Positions 6,937-8,882 of a DNA stretch of 8,882 nucleotides are shown here, one piece after another; the first letter of the stretch is position 1, and each line of letters opens with the position of its first letter. Origin of the DNA: Bacteroidota bacterium (GTDB taxonomy: Bacteria > Bacteroidota > Bacteroidia > Chitinophagales > UBA2359). The stretch lies in contig JAHDCM010000132.1 in the NCBI GenBank assembly GCA_020629895.1, positions 1 through 8,882 on the forward strand, in the 5' to 3' direction. A program made the translations under genes and the position numbers. The notes under the pieces are model-generated. The model was not told where the DNA came from, did not search any database, and worked only from the letters and a program-made list of their open reading frames with translations.

Positions 6937-6976
6937 ACTAAAAAAGCGGATAGACCTTTCGATCTATCCGCTTTTT
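6936..6976 (-). terminator. strong, near-symmetrical terminator after the VPAEY-repeat gene
   Basis: A perfect 14-bp inverted repeat, AAAAAGCGGATAGA (6941-6954) with TCTATCCGCTTTTT (6963-6976), encloses an 8-base loop. On the minus strand it lies 21 bases after the stop codon of the VPAEY-repeat gene and ends in six T residues. On the plus strand it also ends in five T residues, so it can act in both directions as a backup to the terminator at 6901-6936. Confidence 0.85.
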
Positions 6977-6997
6977 CATTGTATAAAATTGGTATTT

Positions 6998-8020
6998 TTA
7001 ATACTGTAAACCTAATGCATCTAAGGTATCTAAATTTAGCCCTCCGATTGGAAGATTATTATCCGCTTGGAATCGCTCTAATGCCGCATTTGTTTTACTA
7101 CCTATGATCCCATCAATAGGTCCAGGGTCATAGCCTCTATCCAACAGCGTTTGTTGTAATTTAGAAACGGTATAAGTATATTTTTCAACACTAGGACTAG
7201 CACTAGTACTAGTACTTACACTTCTACTAGTAGTTGGGTCACATAACACTTCTTTCCACTCCATATACTTACCTGTATCAGCAATAATTTTCTTTGGTAC
7301 TGATTTATATTCCGCAGGAATCGCTATTTCGCGAGTTTCAGCTGGCTTTGTCACAACTGTTTTAGTAACGGTTTTATACTCTGCTGGTACTGGCACCTCA
7401 TCTACTCTTGCAGGAGATTTAAGCACTCGCTTTGAAACGGTTCTATATTCAGCAGGTACTTCTCTTACCTCAGTACGTCCTGGCTCGGCAAGTACTTGTC
7501 TCATCACTGTTTCATATTTTGCTGGTACTTCTTCCCAACACATGATATAACAATCTTCAGGATTAACTGATGTACAACCAGCGTAACGTTTTTTTCGTAC
7601 CCATTCTCCATATCCTTCCGAAACGAGTTTCTGTTCAGACACAGTTTCATAACGAGGAGGCATATCACGAATGACACTTGACGCTTCTTTGACCAACACT
7701 TGCTCGGTTACTGTTTCGTACTCAGCAGGTACTGGCACCAATTTAGTGGAAGCTTCTTTGACCAATACTTGTTCGGTTACTGTTCCATATTCAGCAGGGA
7801 CAATTTCAATTTTCACCCCTTCATCTTTTACTTTTACGGTTGTTTCGCTCATTACTACACAAGCAGGGATCTTACACTTCGCGTAACACTTTCCTGGCTC
7901 TCCTGGTTGGGGAGGCAAGTCATCAAAAGGTAATGCGCTACTAGGGGCTTGTGCAAAAGTTGTTCCCACCAACATAATACACATTATTGTCATAATAGAC
8001 TTAAACACTTCTTTCATCAT
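6998..8020 (-). CDS. secreted VPAEY-repeat protein with C-terminal peptidoglycan-binding domain
   Basis: The product (340 residues) is probably exported and attached to the cell wall; its exact role is unknown. A signal peptide ends at about TFAQA (21-25). A short Cys-rich segment follows (C45, C49, C54). Then come seven copies of a 23-residue unit with consensus VPAEYxTVxxxVLxxPA, starting at residues 74, 97, 120, 165, 188, 211 and 234. A 22-residue insert with three cysteines (C149, C157, C161) splits copies 3 and 4. After a Ser/Thr-rich linker (262-280), residues 281-340 form a PG_binding_1-type domain (KLQQTLLDRGYDPGPIDG and following). Copies 1 and 2 are nearly identical at DNA level, suggesting recent duplication. 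A TTG at 8038 is possible in frame, but the ATG at 8020 (or the next codon, 8017) gives a normal signal peptide. It has its own terminator, so it is probably monocistronic. Confidence 0.82.
   Translation of the reverse strand: MMKEVFKSIMTIMCIMLVGTTFAQAPSSALPFDDLPPQPGEPGKCYAKCKIPACVVMSETTVKVKDEGVKIEIVPAEYGTVTEQVLVKEASTKLVPVPAEYETVTEQVLVKEASSVIRDMPPRYETVSEQKLVSEGYGEWVRKKRYAGCTSVNPEDCYIMCWEEVPAKYETVMRQVLAEPGRTEVREVPAEYRTVSKRVLKSPARVDEVPVPAEYKTVTKTVVTKPAETREIAIPAEYKSVPKKIIADTGKYMEWKEVLCDPTTSRSVSTSTSASPSVEKYTYTVSKLQQTLLDRGYDPGPIDGIIGSKTNAALERFQADNNLPIGGLNLDTLDALGLQY
7190..7231. repeat. hexanucleotide tandem repeat ACTAGN (7 units)
   Basis: Seven consecutive 6-base units start at 7190, 7196, 7202, 7208, 7214, 7220 and 7226. 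Five are ACTAGN, and units five and six are degenerate (ACTTAC, ACTTCT). The tract encodes the Ser/Thr-rich linker before the peptidoglycan-binding domain on the minus strand. A unit of two codons means that slippage would lengthen or shorten the linker without breaking the frame. Confidence 0.75.
7683..7801. repeat. 69-base direct repeats inside the VPAEY gene
   Basis: The block beginning GCTTCTTTGACCAA at 7683 recurs at 7752, exactly 69 bases later, with only a few substitutions over about 50 bases. It corresponds to repeat units 1 and 2 of the protein (23 residues each). The other five units are recognisable in protein but more diverged in DNA. Confidence 0.85.
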
Positions 8021-8068
8021 GAGAGATATAATTTTCAAGTGAGAATTAGTTATAAATTTGGTTTATTT

Positions 8069-8090
8069 ATCTTTCGTTCTTCAGAAAGAT
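8069..8090. other. 7-bp inverted repeat in the leader of the VPAEY gene
   Basis: ATCTTTC (8069-8075) pairs with GAAAGAT (8084-8090) around an 8-base loop, about 50 bases before the ATG. It has no T-run and no obvious link to a start site. It could be an operator or a leader hairpin, or chance. Confidence 0.25.
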
Positions 8091-8171
8091 GATACGGTTA
8101 GTAAATTTAAAACTGAAGCTTAAAGGAGCTACTTAATAGTACCTAAATGTACGTAAAAAAGTGAGTGTTCA

Positions 8172-8179
8172 CAAATTTA
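8172..8179 (-). promoter_or_regulatory. possible -7 box TAAATTTG for the VPAEY-repeat gene
   Basis: The minus strand reads TAAATTTG, an exact match to TAnnTTTG. The -33 region has ATG instead of TTG, at a 20-base spacing, so the match is incomplete. It lies past the terminator of the preceding gene and 151 bases before the chosen start codon, which would leave a leader of roughly 145 bases. Confidence 0.33.
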
Positions 8180-8211
8180 GGAAAAAAAATGGTATTAATC
8201 ATCGTATTCTC

Positions 8212-8248
8212 AAAAACATACATTCAAGATTGATCAACCATGTATGTT
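8212..8248 (-). terminator. terminator of the carboxypeptidase-regulatory-like gene
   Basis: On the minus strand AACATACAT (8248-8240) pairs with ATGTATGTT (8223-8215), a 9-bp stem, and five T residues follow within and after the last arm. The first arm overlaps the stop codon of the upstream gene. The 16-base loop contains the palindrome TTGATCAA. The stem is A/T-rich, so termination may be partial. Confidence 0.6.
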
Positions 8249-8837
8249 ATTCTGATTTTTCTTGCGCACTTTCCAAAATAATTTTACGATAACGTCTTAA
8301 TTTTCTTTTATTTATCGCCTCTTTACTCAAAAAACTATACATCAGCGATACAGGATTCATGATACTTGGTGGCGGTGGTATAGGAGGTCCTTTCCGTTGT
8401 GGTAAGCCTGGTATAAGCATTCTTCTTTGATCTTGTTCTGCTGGTACTTCTAAAGACAAAAACTCTTCCCTAAAGCCTTCTTGTTCTGGCCATGGAAATA
8501 TCTCTACGGCACCAAGTGAAACCGTGTCTTTATACAATTGGATATCAACACTTAATACTACCAGACTATCTATTATAGGAATTTCATAAAACTGTGTTAG
8601 GTATCCGAGGTGTGTGATGACTAATTGCTGATCACCTAGTACATCCAAACTAAAATATCCCTCTTTATTAGTAGTCACCCCTTCACCATTTTCTTTCAGT
8701 ATATGCACATTGGGGATGACTGCTTTTGTTTGAGCATCCCGAACCATTCCTTCCACTTTTTGTACAGGCATTAGCTGTGCGTTAGCTATTGTTATAACAT
8801 GCCATCCAATTAGTAAACAAAGTAGTATCGCTTTCAT
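8247..8837 (-). CDS. secreted carboxypeptidase-regulatory-like domain protein
   Basis: This 196-residue exported protein belongs to a group common in Bacteroidota but without a defined function. A signal peptide ends at about IANA (residues 17-20). Residues 27-90 form a CarboxypepD_reg-like beta-sandwich: KVEGMVRDAQTKAVIPNVHI, then the NKEGYFSLDV and ITHLGY strands that are typical of the fold. The rest differs from TonB-dependent receptors: no plug or barrel follows. Instead there is a WP motif (116-117), a proline-rich run GPPIPPPPS (150-158), and a segment PVSLMYSFLSKEAINKRKLR (162-181) with a basic tail. I recall similar PxSxLYxxFSK...RKL endings in other Bacteroidota proteins of this type, so this is a recognisable full-length family and not a truncated receptor. 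The ATG at 8837 gives a normal signal peptide. The 45 bases upstream to the window edge hold no complete gene, so its promoter or operon partner lies outside. Confidence 0.8.
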   Translation of the reverse strand: MKAILLCLLIGWHVITIANAQLMPVQKVEGMVRDAQTKAVIPNVHILKENGEGVTTNKEGYFSLDVLGDQQLVITHLGYLTQFYEIPIIDSLVVLSVDIQLYKDTVSLGAVEIFPWPEQEGFREEFLSLEVPAEQDQRRMLIPGLPQRKGPPIPPPPSIMNPVSLMYSFLSKEAINKRKLRRYRKIILESAQEKSE

Positions 8838-8882
8838 ACCAAGCTAAACGTATGACAACTAAGGATCGTTGGTTAGTGAAGA

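Larger units (their letters stand above)
6535..6997. other. AT-rich intergenic region without a protein gene
   Basis: This 463-base gap separates the FKBP-led gene run from the VPAEY-repeat gene. I find no credible coding sequence on either strand; the only longer plus-strand frame (6898-7107) runs antisense into the VPAEY gene and encodes nothing recognisable. The gap holds two terminator hairpins at its right end, a small inverted repeat GCAGTT/AACTGC (6839-6844 with 6856-6861), and candidate promoter boxes on both strands, listed separately. Confidence 0.7.

Noticed and set aside
6898..7107. Plus-strand frame of 69 codons starting in the intergenic gap
   Set aside because: It runs through two terminator hairpins and then antisense to the peptidoglycan-binding domain, with no recognisable product.
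7190..7801. Tandem repeats as a CRISPR array
   Set aside because: The repeats are in-frame coding units with no unique spacers and no cas genes nearby.
7671..7933. Two plus-strand frames of 71 and 77 codons opposite the VPAEY repeats
   Set aside because: They exist because the repeated codons keep the antisense frames open; their proteins just mirror the 69-base repeat.
8021..8038. TTG start at 8038 for the VPAEY-repeat gene
   Set aside because: Two ATG codons at 8020 and 8017 give a standard signal peptide; the TTG has no ribosome-binding site to favour it.
8838..8882. End of a further gene at the right edge
   Set aside because: Only 45 bases are visible; a stop occurs in two minus-strand frames, but no coding text can be recognised.

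Overview
The window looks like a chromosomal segment of a low-to-mid GC, Gram-negative member of the Bacteroidota. Evidence: several lipoproteins and secreted proteins with Bacteroidota-style signal peptides, a carboxypeptidase-regulatory-like domain protein, a VPAEY-repeat/peptidoglycan-binding protein, TAnnTTTG-type -7 promoter boxes, poor Shine-Dalgarno sites, and an intergenic element resembling one I recall from many Bacteroidota genomes. A saprospirian such as Aureispira is plausible, but this is a guess. All seven protein genes lie on the minus strand.

Layout from right to left (direction of transcription): 8247-8837 encodes a secreted carboxypeptidase-regulatory-like domain protein, closed by a hairpin terminator at 8212-8248. 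6998-8020 encodes a secreted protein with seven 23-residue VPAEY repeats and a C-terminal peptidoglycan-binding domain, closed by a near-symmetrical terminator at 6936-6976. The gap 6535-6997 is AT-rich. It holds a plus-strand terminator and a possible plus-strand promoter, so it may encode a small RNA of about 180 nt facing away from the downstream genes. Then comes a five-gene co-oriented run with gaps of 64, 47, 19 and 84 nt: two tandemly duplicated FKBP-type prolyl isomerase lipoproteins (6025-6534, 5388-5960), an M1 zinc aminopeptidase lipoprotein with a C-terminal HEAT-like region (2656-5340), a sodium:solute symporter very close to the animal high-affinity choline transporter CHT/SLC5A7 (1053-2636), and phosphatidylcholine synthase Pcs (219-968). 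The last 218 bases (1-218) hold a GC-rich structured repeat and T/C-rich (minus strand) direct repeats, with no convincing gene.

How the genes fit together: the strongest biological reading is a choline-to-phosphatidylcholine module. The CHT-like symporter would import choline and Pcs would condense it directly with CDP-diacylglycerol in the inner membrane to make phosphatidylcholine. Phosphatidylcholine is not a common Bacteroidota lipid, and a CHT-like protein keeping all four aromatic residues I recall as the choline cage is notable. The upstream FKBP and peptidase lipoproteins are envelope folding and degradation factors whose link to choline is positional only. The two right-hand genes are separate envelope or secreted functions.
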